Shown here one piece after another: positions 22,305 to 33,481 of a DNA stretch of 64,000 bases. Within the stretch, counting starts at the first letter, position 1. Each line of letters starts with the position of its first letter. The stretch comes from Krasilnikovozyma curviuscula (Eukaryota; Basidiomycota; Tremellomycetes; Cystofilobasidiales; Mrakiaceae), in the NCBI GenBank assembly GCA_014825775.1, contig MVAQ01000111.1, forward strand, positions 1 through 64,000, in the 5' to 3' direction. The notes under the pieces are model-generated. The model saw only the letters and a program-made list of their open reading frames with translations, did no database searches and was not told the DNA's origin. The position numbers and the translations under genes are program-made.

Positions 22305-24861
22305 ATGGAGCACGCTTATATAACAGAAGAGGACAGCTCAAAGAAACGGAAAAGACAGTCAATAGTCTGTGATAGTTGTAAACTACGACGGGTGAAATGG
22401 TGGGGAAGCACTTATTTCCTCCGACAGAAGCTCTGCTGACAACCATTTATTTGCGCGGACAGTAACCTGAGCGAGAAGGGTGAGGATGGAGTCTGCTCGC
22501 AATGTGAAGGAAAGGGGATTGCTTGTACCAAAGAAAAGATGCACAATAAGAAGCCATACAGGAGATCTGGTACCAGAATCGAGAAGGCGAAGGAAGAATT
22601 TGGGTCTCTGATGGTCCCACAACAAAATCAGCAACCCCTGACAACCTCGCATCAGCTCCAGCTGACTCCTTCTTCAACTAGTACCTCTCTCTTTGATACA
22701 ACGCTTGGAGATGCCGTTAAAATGGAGCTTTTCAAAGATTTCTGTAAATCGAGACGACCAGGAGTTCACCCATGAGGGTACGATATTTGAGCAATGAACT
22801 GATTTGGTTTTATTTACTTGTTTAGTTCTGGAGTCCAATGAGAGAGCATTTCTAGACCCTCATACTCTTCATCGATTAGCAACAACAAGGTTTGGCAAAG
22901 CAACTGGTGCAGATGCAGTCCTACTCGACACGATATTTGCCTGGTGAGCTTCACTCCCTCGCTATCATAGTTTAGTACATATTTTCTTGCTCACCATTTT
23001 GTCTCGGTCCATCGCACTGTTGCTTTGTACGGTCCGTGTTAATACTAGGTCATCCTGGCATTCCTCCAATCCACTCTTTCTCCCGGATTCATACAATTCA
23101 TCATCTAGCCATACTCTTGTACCTCGAGCTCCGTACAAGAGCGAGCGTTTCCAACGATGCAAACGACTCTGCGACATCGCCCTCGCCAAACTCGATCAAA
23201 CGGCAATCATGCGGAAGCCTTCAATAAGCTCTATTCAGGCTCTCTGGCTGTTTTCGGCCTTATTTCAGTGGATCGGAAACACATTTGAAGCTGAAGGTCA
23301 AGAATACAAGGAGCAGAGCGACGTTTTTTCTCGGACCTTGACAATGCATGCTGATGTCCTAGGTATGGCTTTTTTCCGGAAGATAAAGTGATGCAGCCAG
23401 CTTATTTCTCAATGTTTACAGGCCTCTGGAAGGAAAAGACCTACGAGATTGCAGGTGCTGGAGGATTTTTCGAACCTGGTGATTCAAACCTAACGGCACA
23501 ATCTAGCTTCGTGGCAGAGCAGCGTGCGTTGTGGGCATCCTGGGATGTCTTGACGGACGCTGATCTGTTCTATCAACCAATGAAATAGTGCGTCTCTCCT
23601 TGGGTCTCTGACTTGCTTTTGCGTTCGTTGCCTTTGACGTCCATGGTTCTCCCAGCTCCACCGCTCGACTGTACGCCATGTATCCGAGTCTCCCGAAGTT
23701 TTGTGAGACTGTGTCTCCTGAGCAGATATCTCCAGATGTTCTTTTTCTGTTGATCATCATCTACATGCAGAGTATATACGCTCTGTCGGGAAAAATCCAC
23801 TTCGTTGAGTTTGGGAAGCTGGAGGATGAAGAAGTGAAGAAGATTTGGTCGGACATGCAGAAAACGAAGGAGTGGATGCTACAAGTATATGAGTGGGGTT
23901 TGACTCACAAGGATGTCGGTAAAGTCCCAACCGTAAGCGTCGGCTTCTCCCCCGTATTGCCTCGAGTATGAATATTCTTCTGACATCCTTCCGTTCAGCC
24001 TTTCTTCCCCAACTTAGCTATCTCTCTCCAAAAAATCACAGCGCGAGTCTGGGTCCGGGCTCACCGGCAACTTATCACTCGACGAACGCCGTATCAAACC
24101 CCTGGTGTCCCCGATGTGATGATCCACGAATCTCTGGGGCGAACACTGGCAGCTTGTATGGAATTCGCTGTCAAGTTATCAACAGTCCTCAATACCGGAT
24201 TACTCAAACGTGCTCTCAAGTCGATGGCTTCCTCGAAGCAGGTTGCTGAATTCTTCATTGAGGTTCCCACGGTTGAGCAGGCTGGCAGTACCGGTTGGAA
24301 CAGTGGATGGACTTGGGAGATTAAGGAGAGGTGTACAGGGTGGTTGATCGCGGGCTTAAAAGAGATTTCTTGGTTCTGGACAGATCCTTCCATTGAAGCT
24401 CTGACGGAGGTGTGTCACTGTCATCTCACCTATCTCCTTATCGCAACGCCTGACTCTGACGTTTCAATCTTTCGTTTCAGCAACTGAACAATACCAAACC
24501 AACATTTGAACAATTCCAGAATTACAAAGACCAACAGATGAACAACCTCATTGACTTCTCGCCGCTGCCCAACGCTGCTCCTTCTCCTCCTTCGACGGAA
24601 ACTTTCCCAGACCTACCAGGCGGCTCACAAGAAGACTTTTACAATTGGTTAAATAACGAAGTCCCAGCATCCTCGTCATCCAATAGTTTCTTGTCTCAGC
24701 CTACAGCCTCGCTCACGTCACTGGACAACTTGGAGGCCGCCTCTTCGACCCAGCTGTCAAACAGCTTGCAACCCACCGCGTCATCATCATCAGCCTTAAT
24801 GATTGCAAACTTCGATCTCAGTTTCTTGGATGCTTGGGATTCGACGCTGCTTCTTCCTTAG
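22305..24861 (+). CDS. Zn2Cys6 transcription factor (paralogue A)
   Basis: Fungal binuclear zinc cluster regulator. The start at 22305 gives a short acidic-then-basic lead (KKRKRQ) directly before the cluster. A 63-nt intron (22400-22462) splits the third cysteine codon; splicing gives CDSCKLRRVKC, then ten residues, then CSQC and six residues to the last Cys (GKGIAC). This C-X2-C-X6-C-X10-C-X2-C-X6-C spacing fits GAL4-type clusters. A linker (RIEKAKEEFGSL) precedes a long helical middle domain with NERAFLDP, SERFQRCKRLCDIALAKLDQ and SIQALWLFSALFQWIG. The C-terminus is Ser/Pro/Asn-rich and ends in an acidic hydrophobic motif (FDLSFLDAWDSTLLLP), a probable activation region. About seven introns. 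A paralogue lies at 40108-42475. Target genes are unknown; the divergent GT90 gene is a candidate only by position. Confidence 0.87.
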
Positions 24862-25067
24862 ATTAGACGGACATTTCTAAAAGTATTTTGTACGACTTCA
24901 TATACACTCACACCTCTACTTAATCTTACTAGTCTCCTGGTGTCTTCCTTCTAATTATGACGCTACTTCAATAGGTACACAACAGCCTGCGATTTATGCG
25001 TTTTGAGACGACAAGGGGGATGCTGCGAATTCTTGAGACGGTGTTAAGGTGGAATGTGTGACAGCGT

Positions 25068-26971
25068 CTAATCAACACGCTTTCCAACTTCTGCAACATG
25101 GATAGAGCCGGAAACTGCAAAGGAGATGAGTGGTGTGACAACTGCCGTACATAAGAAGAAAAGTGCAGTTAGAAGCAAGAGTAAGGGTCGGCATGAGTGG
25201 GAGAAATTCTGACCATACGACCATGTGATGATCCTCGACACTTGACCGTTAATTTCAGAGGAAAGGTCACTCATGTCAGCGATAGCAGAAAGCGTCAAAG
25301 CGGGCGGTCCAACGTTCGACAAGCCCATGACAAAGTCCATCATGGCATCCGAGTGCTATGCGAAAAGTCATCAGCGAGAACAAGCATACCATGAAGTTGG
25401 CGGCAAGATTTACCATCACATTTGGCCAGTGAGTTCTCACGAGGTAGATGGAGCCGATAGAAATAAGAGGTGACATAAAGAATCGGTAGGCGAACAAGAC
25501 AATCAACCATATGGCGTTGGCCTTTCCGCCCTTTTTACTGTAAAGATGAGCCCCAAGAACAAACATCTGGAGGACTGAATAGAGGTTTCCAACGTTTCTG
25601 ATACTGGTAGTTAGTCTGGAGAGCAAAAGTAACGCAATCAGCTTCAGAAAGCCCGCTCCCTGAAAAGACTGGTTAAATGAAGGAGAGGACTCACGGAGCA
25701 AGAATCTTCCCGTCAAAGAACTGGTGATGCAAGAATGGAACAACACCGATGATGACAGCACTCAGTCCACCAACAAGAGGAGGATTCAAAATTCCAACAG
25801 CCAATTCTCTAGCTTTCTTTGCGTACTTGATTGCTCTCTGTTGGATGGTTAGTTTGATTGGTTCCTGGGACGCATTACTGTCGGTGAAGGGATCTGACTC
25901 GATTGAGTCCTCGGTTGAAGTCGGTAAGGTAATTGCTCCGTCTGTCGTATGTTTATGGTCTGGTAGCGGATCTTCTACGTGGGCGTGGAACCAAGCGAAC
26001 GCGTCGTGCCTGACGTGACGGATCGGAAAGAAATCAGAAGTGCGAATGATGGAAAACCAAATTATAAAAACTCACTCCTTCATGAGATCTGTTGATGGAA
26101 CAAAAAGTGAGCGCCCATCAGCAATCCATGCTATTAACAACAGGCTGACTAGCAAGGGGAATATCGATCGATGACGTACAAGGACCCAACGCAAACCGAG
26201 TTAAGTTTCCAACGAGCGCATTTATGAGGAAGTAGACTTTTCCTCTGCTGACACCAGATGCAAGATCTTCACCTGGATGAAGCAAGGAATCCAAGCTTCC
26301 CGTGTCAGCGAGAGAAGAGATCAACAGCAGAGGGAGCGAGGTAACATTGTTGAATATGTAGATGGGAACATAATGCCTGTCGTCAAGAGAGAAAAAAACA
26401 TATTCTCAGACATCTAGAACTTGTCGAATGGCGAATGCGGAGGGAAAACTCACTGCGGCATTTTGAAAACAACATGAAGGAACTGGGCGACGAGGAGCGA
26501 AATCAATTGGAAGATCAACGAAAAGACTGGAATTGGCCAGAAGTGGTGCAGATTATCCCATGAGCTGAGAGGACCCATTTCGGTGAACAGCAAAGCTGGA
26601 AGTAAGAACGTGGTTCCAAGCTTGCTGACATCCTGTTGATATGCAGGTGTCCCGGCCAAATCAATAGAAGTCAGTTCGATGAAGCTATACAAGCAAGCAC
26701 AATCTAATGATATGAAAGCCCAACTGTGCTGTTGGGAGATCAGGCGACCTTTACAGGACGAAGCAGCTCCCTCGATATGCGGGATCGAAATAGAAACGTG
26801 GGCTGGCGATGGGATACAAGAATTTCTACTCACCGACTCCCCAGCTTTGCTAATCCAATTGTACTTCCTCACCAGATACCCATACAGCAGCACTAGCATA
26901 ACTGACACAGAGGCCTGAGCAGACGATATGGTGGCTTCAATGATCTCATGGACCGTCTTGCCTTGAAGCAT
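25068..26971 (-). CDS. Auxin efflux carrier-type membrane transporter
   Basis: Integral membrane protein of the auxin efflux carrier/PIN-like superfamily (Mem_trans). Fungal members lie mainly in the ER or plasma membrane and their cargo is mostly unknown. The start at 26971 gives MLQGKTVHEIIEATISSAQA, followed by a first membrane segment (VSVMLVLLYGYLV). The family block KLGTTFLLPALLFTEMG and several hydrophobic helices (FWPIPVFSLIFQLISLLVAQ) follow. Later exons give RHYVPIYIFNNVTSLPLLLI, the Asn-rich motif of this family, then VYFLINALVGNLTRFALGP. A hydrophilic central loop and a second set of helices complete the protein, which ends VSGSIHVAEVGKRVD. This 5+5-like layout with a central loop is usual. 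About seven introns, some boundaries approximate. It is divergent from GPN3, with only about 140 bp between start codons. Confidence 0.78.
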
Positions 26972-27110
26972 GTTGGCTGAGACTGTCCAGAGAATGAGAG
27001 TGTAGAAGGGTGTCGAATAAGATACGGAGCTTCTAGAGTTGATCTGGATGAGTTTTCTCCCAAGTATTATTCCGGTCCATTGACTGTTGCGAACGAGGTG
27101 TACAAGCTAA

Positions 27111-28293
27111 ATGGCAGCGAGCTCTGACTCCAAACCAAATCCATTGAAAATGAGGTATGCCATTTTGGTGACAGGTAAATTCGATAATCATTCTTGAGGT
27201 CAGCTCCATTGCTAACCTCAGCTTCCTCTTTCGTCTTCAGGTCCAGCAGGCTCTGGGAAATCAACATTCTGTGCCGCCCTGATCAGTCATGCTGCTTCTT
27301 TAGGGAGGTCGATACACCTGTTCAACCTGGATCCAGCGGCTGACAAGTTTGAGTATCCACCTGCTGTCGATATAAAGGATCTCATTAGCTTGGAGGATGT
27401 CATGGAAGAAATGGAGTTTGGACCCAACGGCGGTTTGATTTACTGCTTCGAGTGAGTTTGACAACCACAATTGGGGTGAAGTCGGTACATTGGAGACTCA
27501 TCTTGTTATTTCAGATACCTTCTCAATAATCTGGATTGGCTATCTGAATCATTGGGCCCGTACGAAGACGACTACCTCCTCATTGACTGCCCTGGCCAAA
27601 TCGAGCTCTACACCCACATACCCCTCCTACCCCGCCTGACAAACTACCTCCAACAAAGCTTGGATTTCAGGATTTGTGCAACGTATCTGATGGAGTCTCA
27701 GTTCATGGAGGATAAAGCGAAATTTTTTGCTGGAACCATGAGCGCTCTGAGTTGTATGGTTGGATTGGAGTGTAGTGCTGTGAATCTGCTGAGTAAGATG
27801 GACCTCGTGAAGGGTAAAAAGGGTAAAGAAGAAGTCGGAAGGTGTGTTGTCATTTCTAACTCTGTTCAATCACCTCCTCATTGCTTGCTCACGCCCGCCA
27901 CTTGTGCAAAATTTGTGATTGAATTGTTGCAGATACCTGGACCCAGATCCTTTGCTCTTAACACATGAGGTCAATGCAGCTACGAACCCAAAATTCCATG
28001 CCTTGAACGAAGCGATTGTCTCTCTCGTAAGCTGATGACATGTTCCCCAGTTTCTGCCGTTGGCAAGTCTTCCTAATCTGACATCTGTTGTTTTCACTTT
28101 CGTTCTATGATTCATGAATTTGGAACAGATCGAAGACCACAACTTAGTCTCATTCCTTCCATTGGATGCAACGTCGCCGACATCACTAGGCGTCGTCCTA
28201 AGCCACATCGATAATGCAATGCAGTACGGTGAAGATGAAGAGCCCAGAATGCCGAAGGATATGGATGATGGTGACTTCGGTGATGAGCTTTAG
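27111..28293 (+). CDS. GPN3: GPN-loop GTPase 3
   Basis: Small GTPase of the GPN-loop family, which helps assemble RNA polymerase II and import it into the nucleus together with Gpn1/Npa3. After a short lead and the first intron the P-loop reads GPAGSGKST. The diagnostic Gly-Pro-Asn insertion is visible in [14 protein letters not shown]. The switch II-type motif is [16 protein letters not shown] and the base-recognition region is NLLSKMDLV. The C-terminus is acidic ([14 protein letters not shown]). Five introns are inferred. Motifs and length fit Gpn3, whereas Gpn2 and Gpn1 differ in their C-terminal parts; confusion with GPN2 is possible but less likely. Confidence 0.9.
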
Positions 28294-28504
28294 AATGAGA
28301 GTGTCAGTGTAGTGACAGTGTAGGGTTTGAAGTCGGGGTGCACGGGGGGCCGGGAACAAACGGTTGAGTGATTCGATGTTGTACGACTTAGACATTAAGA
28401 GCATTAACCCAAAAAAAAAAACAATATCTGAGGCAAAGGAGCGCAAGCTTGCTACTAGAACCTGACAATGAAAACGAGATCTTGCATATCGAACCAATCG
28501 GCCT

Positions 28505-29385
28505 CTAGTTCTTATTTTCTGTTCCAATCAACCTTTCCTTCACTTTTGAGTCCCACGTGTAAACATTTGGTGTCTGGGTTGAGTATGGCTTGTAAGCACC
28601 TCTGGTACCCGTAAGAGACTCAGACCATTCCTTTATTAGAAAAGCGCAACCGCGTCGACCCCATGATCGTCAGCTTCTCGAAGCCATATAAAGCTGAGGT
28701 AAAGGAACGTAAGTTCATTGGAAACTCACGGTTCTCCAAGGTCTGACATTAGCCTGCATGACTACGTCTTTGGTAGGGGGATCCTGTCGGATGTGGTGCA
28801 ACCACGAATGCCATTCACTTGGAATCTGAGACGAATCGGGTGACCAATAGAATTGATTCAAGTCGACCCATCGATGACGACCTGGCACTTCTTCTTCTGC
28901 ATTGTAGTTCTGGAAGTATCGATTGCCAAACCTGGTGAGGTTGTAATCAATCAGCGAGGAGGTTTGAGTTCGGTGGGGAAGCGGGCTCTGGTCGTCGGAA
29001 GTTGATTAAGAAATTTGGTTCTACTCACGCATCTCGACCAACAAATTCTCCTGATTTGGCGTCTGAGATAGATCTGTGAACAGAGCAAGGCAGTAAGAAT
29101 GCCCAGAAGACGAGTTTGTCAGATGTGGGGAACGCTGAGCTCCATGGTTGACGAACGAATACTTACAAGAGCATTCTAGCCCAGTATCGTGGTCCAGTTC
29201 GTATGAACTAGATTCCACATGCATTTGAAGTCAATAAGGGGTGGTGATTGTGTATTCACAACCATTGAAGAGTCATAAAGGAACGATGCAGCAAGGGCGG
29301 TCAGTTTCAGGCCAGCAGTCGATACTTTCACACCAGATTTGAACAGCGAACTTACACTTCGAACTGTTCGTGCTAGGGAGACCAT
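28505..29385 (-). CDS. NDUFA12: NADH-ubiquinone oxidoreductase subunit NDUFA12 (B17.2)
   Basis: Accessory subunit of respiratory complex I in the mitochondrial inner membrane. Small exons splice to MVSLARTVRSFIRTGPRYW, then SDAKSGEFVGRDAFGNRYFQ and the family hallmark RHRWVDLNQFYWSPDSSQIP followed by SEWHSWLHHIRQDPP. The end reads VYTWDSKVKERLIGTENKN. The RHRWV and EWHxWLHH motifs are shared by NDUFA12 and the related assembly factor NDUFAF2. The short length and the absence of a long hydrophilic tail favour NDUFA12. At least four introns. It is head-to-head with the mitochondrial ribosomal protein gene at 29693. Confidence 0.85.
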
Positions 29386-29692
29386 GGTATAGCCAGACTC
29401 CTTCTAGAGGATTTTGACGGTTTGTATTCTTCAGGCGCCTGGTCGAGGTGGGATATTCTGCGCAGGGACTTGCAGACGACCAGTCAAAATCACCAAAGTC
29501 AGTTCAGCATCCCAACAATCTAGCTTCTTGGAAACAGAAGTGAACTGGACGGCTAAATACCTAGGACTGGAGGAAATCGATTGCGGAAGAGCTATTCGAA
29601 ATTTTGGCTGGATTCTTCTTGCTTCTCGACACCCGAGACGAGTAGAGCAGGGTACACGCAGAGGTCGACGATCTAATCAGCCATGAAGGGTC
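29386..29692. promoter_or_regulatory. Bidirectional promoter region, NDUFA12 / uS4m
   Basis: About 307 bp between the divergent start codons of two nuclear genes for mitochondrial proteins, which suggests shared control. A 90-codon frame inside it has no family features and is not called. I see no CCAAT motif here. Confidence 0.45.
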
Positions 29693-31408
29693 TTCGCCAT
29701 GCTGGCAAGCTGCCGTACAGGCTAGACAAGACGCTTCCTAGGATGGTGAGTCTTGTTTTCCGTTTCGTCGCACCGAGAAAAAAAAGTTGCAACGCATTGA
29801 TTCTGGCACAATTTTACTCCTACTTTCACATCTCCTGTGGTTGACTGGTGAATAAATGATCAGTCTACCAACCTTTTCAACGTGTTCAACATTTGGTCTA
29901 GGTCGCTAGGTCCCAAGCGGTCGTTTCAAGACTTTGGAAAATCAAGGCTGACCGTCTTTCAAATGATGTGGAAGGCTAAGAAGCTCACAAGATCGTACTG
30001 GGGTGTACATCTAGGAGAGAAAGTATTCAAGAGATGGTCAGTCTTTAGTTCTTGCTCTATCTTGCATGACTATTCCTACATCCGTTTTTTTTTCTCGCTG
30101 TCTTCTGACCGCATACTTCTGTTCACGAAACAATACAGGTGGTTACCACATTCCCTTCCGCCGACAACACGACCATTTGGTAATCCAAAAGCAATTGCCC
30201 TCGCTCATTGGGCAAGTCCAGGTGCCGAAGGAGGTCGTCAGTTCCAAAATGCATTGGCCGAGAAGGAAGCTTTGACGGGAAACACTCCGCTGACGTCGAT
30301 GATGTTCAGAGAGATCGAGAGGAGGCTGGATACTGTTGTGTTCAGAGCGCTGTTGGCGCCGGATATTGGAGAGGCTAGGCGGCTGGTGTTACATGGTCAT
30401 GTGCTCCTCAATGGAAGGAAGGTACGTGCGACAGCAGCAACCATGCGCTTTGTACTTGAATCTGATGTTCACATTTCTTTCTCTTTTCCTCGTGCCTCGT
30501 CCGACTATGCCCGGAAATTCTAGGAGCAACAACCTCATGTTCGATTGGTTCCAGGTGATCTGATCGAAGTCAACCCAGAGTACATGAAATGGCTCAAACC
30601 ACCACCTGCGCTCCAGATCGAGTGGCTCAAAAATGAGATGAACTTCAAATTCGAGTCGAACCAGATCCAATGGACCGATTCAGACCACCCGCCAGAATAC
30701 ATCAAAAGCCCTCACGGTGTGTGGCATCACCCTGACAACCCTCCGAAATCGGATGGTAAAGTCTATCCATCTTGGTTCATGGAGAAGGAACCTGGAGTTT
30801 GGGTGTCACCGAATTCGGTGAAGAATGAGGCTGGTGGATATCGACACGCAACGGAGGAGGAGAGGGAGGCGATGAAGGCTGCTGGAACTTGGGTCACCCT
30901 TCCCAAGGCAACACACATAGTTGCTGAGGTTGAAGAAGGGGAAGAATCTGCTTCAGAAGAAGCTGCTTTAGATGAAGCTGAAGAAGACGAGGGAGCTTCA
31001 GTGAAAAACCCCAAGAAACAGACCTTCACGAGGTACCCCAAAACACCCACCCACATCCCCGCCCGACCTCACAACCCGGCAGGAACGAAAGACTTTCACA
31101 TCCCACCTTTCGCAGCACCAGCGCTCTTTGTCCCACCATACATTCTCCCTAATTACAACGCGTGCGCAGCGGTCTATATTCGACATCCGACCGCGCGACC
31201 CTTCTATTCCGAGATCCCATCACCGTACGAAGCCGATGGTCAGCTGCTAGGTCTGGCGTGGAGGTACTACACGGCGAGAAGGAGGAGGCAGCGGATCAAT
31301 AGGAGGATGTCAGAGGATCCATGGGGTCCAGATGTTGGTTTCAGAGGAAGGAAGAGAGTCCATCCAGAATCGAGAGGCAGGACGGGAGTTAGCAAACCAT
31401 TCTACTAG
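29693..31408 (+). CDS. NAM9: Mitochondrial small-subunit ribosomal protein uS4m (Nam9-like)
   Basis: Mitochondrial ribosomal protein of the S4 family, a primary 16S-type rRNA binder in small-subunit assembly. The start at 29693 gives MKGLRHAGKLPYRLDKTLPR, typical of fungal uS4m. The middle exon includes LTVFQMMWKAKKLTRSYWG. The S4 RNA-binding domain is clear: REIERRLDTVVFRALLAPDI and ARRLVLHGHVLLNGRK, with the next exon continuing VRLVPGDLIEVNPEYMKWL. The C-terminal half is much longer than bacterial S4. It contains an acidic stretch (residues rich in Glu/Ala, coded around 30925-31000) and ends in an Arg-rich segment (RRRRQRINRRMSEDPWG). Three introns. Symbol given by similarity to yeast Nam9. 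Confidence 0.88.
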
Positions 31409-31469
31409 ATATTTAACCCTGTTCTCCAATCATTTGTCGCTTTCTGAAAGATGCAGCGCGGTGGGTAAC

Positions 31470-31494
31470 AAAAAAAAAAATTAAAAAAAAAAAA
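31470..31494. repeat. Homopolymer A tract with one TT interruption
   Basis: Eleven A, two T and then twelve A just downstream of the uS4m stop codon, in the convergent spacer. Probably a 3'-flanking low-complexity tract and prone to length errors in assembly. Confidence 0.85.
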
Positions 31495-31611
31495 GCGGTA
31501 CAAAACATAACACAACTTGGTCTAGCTATCCAATCTACAGAAATTCAGCATAACATCTACATTCCTTGGTATATCTCAACAATTTTGGTATCACCGACAT
31601 CCCGCCTTAAC

Positions 31612-33136
31612 CTAGTCATCCCAAGTCTTGAAGTCAAGCTCACTCAAGCCAATTTCCCCACCCTGCTTTTCCCAACCGGCAAAGTTTTTGGCCCTCTTCT
31701 TCTGGCCCAACTCGACGAGTCCATTCCAGAACTTGGCGTGGTCGTATTGGAAGTTAACGCTCCCACCCCAGCTGGTCAGGATCTGGTCCGCCTCAGTGTA
31801 CTCCTTGAGGACTTCGGAACCCTTCGTATGAATCTTCTTTTTCGTGTCACTTAGGTTGCACCAAAGACATAAGGTGCCAAAGTGAGTTTATGAAAGTCGT
31901 CCAGACGAGTCGGAGATGCTTACGGGTCGATGAAAGGCCACATAACAGACAGAAATAAATTCAACCCAAACGAAATGTTTTTGAAATATGCATCTCCAAG
32001 TCGGTTCTATCAGATAACGAAAAAAAAATAAGAACTAGTAGCACCACAGAAAATGTAATTTGACAACTCACAGGGTAGTGGTTCTGCAAGATGCTCAGCA
32101 TCTTCATCGACAATCCTATATTTGGCGAACCTGACAAGTTTGCAGGATCAGAATTTCGTGCCTTCTCATGAGATAGGACAAAGCAATCGAGAAACTCACC
32201 TTTTTCTGATTTTCCAGTGAAATCGATTAGAATGCAGAGTTCTTCGACACCAGGGCCCTACACTCGTGCAACAAGAGGCGATAATGAGCTGTGATCCGCA
32301 ATCGCTTATTAAAGAAGGGCTAACCATCAAATGTTGGCATTGTTCTATAAGCCAGAACGTATGATACAGTTGGTTTATCGAAGCATCTGCAAAAGAGAAC
32401 GCGTTGCTTCAATCGCGCTGATAATAGGAGGAAATAGCACAGATTACGGTAACCCGGCAACCTACCTGTCTTGTTGTGCGCTGGAATCATGATGTAGTGA
32501 GGTTGCCCCTTTTTACTATATCCATAGATAACACTCTGGGGTATGAGTAGAAGACGTTACAGACATGTCGCGGGGAAGATGAATTCGGACAAACGAAAAA
32601 TTGCTCACTGACCTTTCCGTATCGACTTTCAATCTCAATCGTGTCTGGGTCTACATTGTCGATGTTCCAATCTCTTCTCCAAACCAGGGCGTTGGTCAAT
32701 CTGGTGATACAAGCTGCTGTGTCGAATCGCGTCGCTTTGAGAAACCTGTGGAAGTGCTGTGAGCTACTCTAACCGCTATCTGTGATCGGCCGACTACAGA
32801 TTTACCTGATGATACACTCCTTGGTCTAATGAACGAGAAAGAGACCGCGCCAGACGGATATTTCAGCTCTCGCAAACACACCTCTGGTGTGGAATCAAGA
32901 CTACAAAACGAGCTCACCAAAAAGAACTTCTCGTTTTCGTTTAACAGCTCGTGGTCCAGCTTGGCACCTTCTTCACCTTCTTTCACTGGTAGCTTGAGCA
33001 GAGGGTCTTTGAAGTGGGATAGGACCTTGTCGTAAGCAGCTTGCTCTGTCGGCGAAAGGACAACAGCTGGCTTGACCTGACGAAGGTGCTTGGGTGGACG
33101 GTCCAATGGGGTGTAGACTGTTTCTGCTGTTGTCAT
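31612..33136 (-). CDS. Sec14-like CRAL-TRIO lipid-transfer protein
   Basis: Phosphatidylinositol/phosphatidylcholine-transfer-type protein of the Sec14 superfamily. The start at 33136 gives MTTAETVYTPLDRPPKHLRQ. The N-terminal helical CRAL-TRIO part includes the spliced sequence IIRFLKATRFDTAACITRL and ALVWRRDWNID. The lipid-binding domain follows with GQPHYIMIPAHNKTDASINQ, a strand LCILIDFTGKSEKG, LSMKMLSILQNHYPNRLGDA, and VMWPFIDPDTKKKIHTKG. The C-terminus is QILTSWGGSVNFQYDHAKFW and ends FKTWDD. Eight or so introns. It resembles the Pdr16/Pdr17-type fungal Sec14 homologues more than Sec14 itself in its N-terminal extension, but I cannot assign a specific orthologue. Confidence 0.85.
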
Positions 33137-33481
33137 ACTGCTCCTTCTGTCTGCTGAAGGATCGCCGCTGACCTAGCCCTGCGAAGTAGTAGTTCGATGT
33201 CAACTGGAAGCGATGAGTTGAGGCGGCGAGCAGGAGGATCAGTCTGTGAGCCTAAATCAGTTCGGTTTTAGAGCAGGTATTCTATTCGACGCGGTATCTA
33301 TCTCATACTACCTTGTCTCCAGCTGATATCGTATGAGCTTGTACCATTCGACCGAGCGCCACCTAGCGACTCGAAACGTGTGGGACGTCGCTGAGCCAGA
33401 AATCCTCTTTAGCATCTGGCTCTCGAGTAGTGCACGTTGTAAACTTCTGTTGTTCGCAATTTCTGGGCTCGACCAGTTGGA
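33137..33481. promoter_or_regulatory. Divergent intergenic region, CRAL-TRIO / cytochrome b561 genes
   Basis: About 345 bp between opposed start codons. Nothing coding is supported. Both promoters are expected here. Confidence 0.4.

Noticed and set aside
26679..26918. 79-codon plus-strand frame
   Set aside because: Antisense of the first two exons and an intron of the auxin-efflux-type transporter; no motif of its own.
31470..31494. A-rich tract as a possible retroposon tail
   Set aside because: No target-site duplication or adjacent retroposon-like sequence is seen; it lies directly after a normal gene's stop codon and is best called a simple homopolymer tract.
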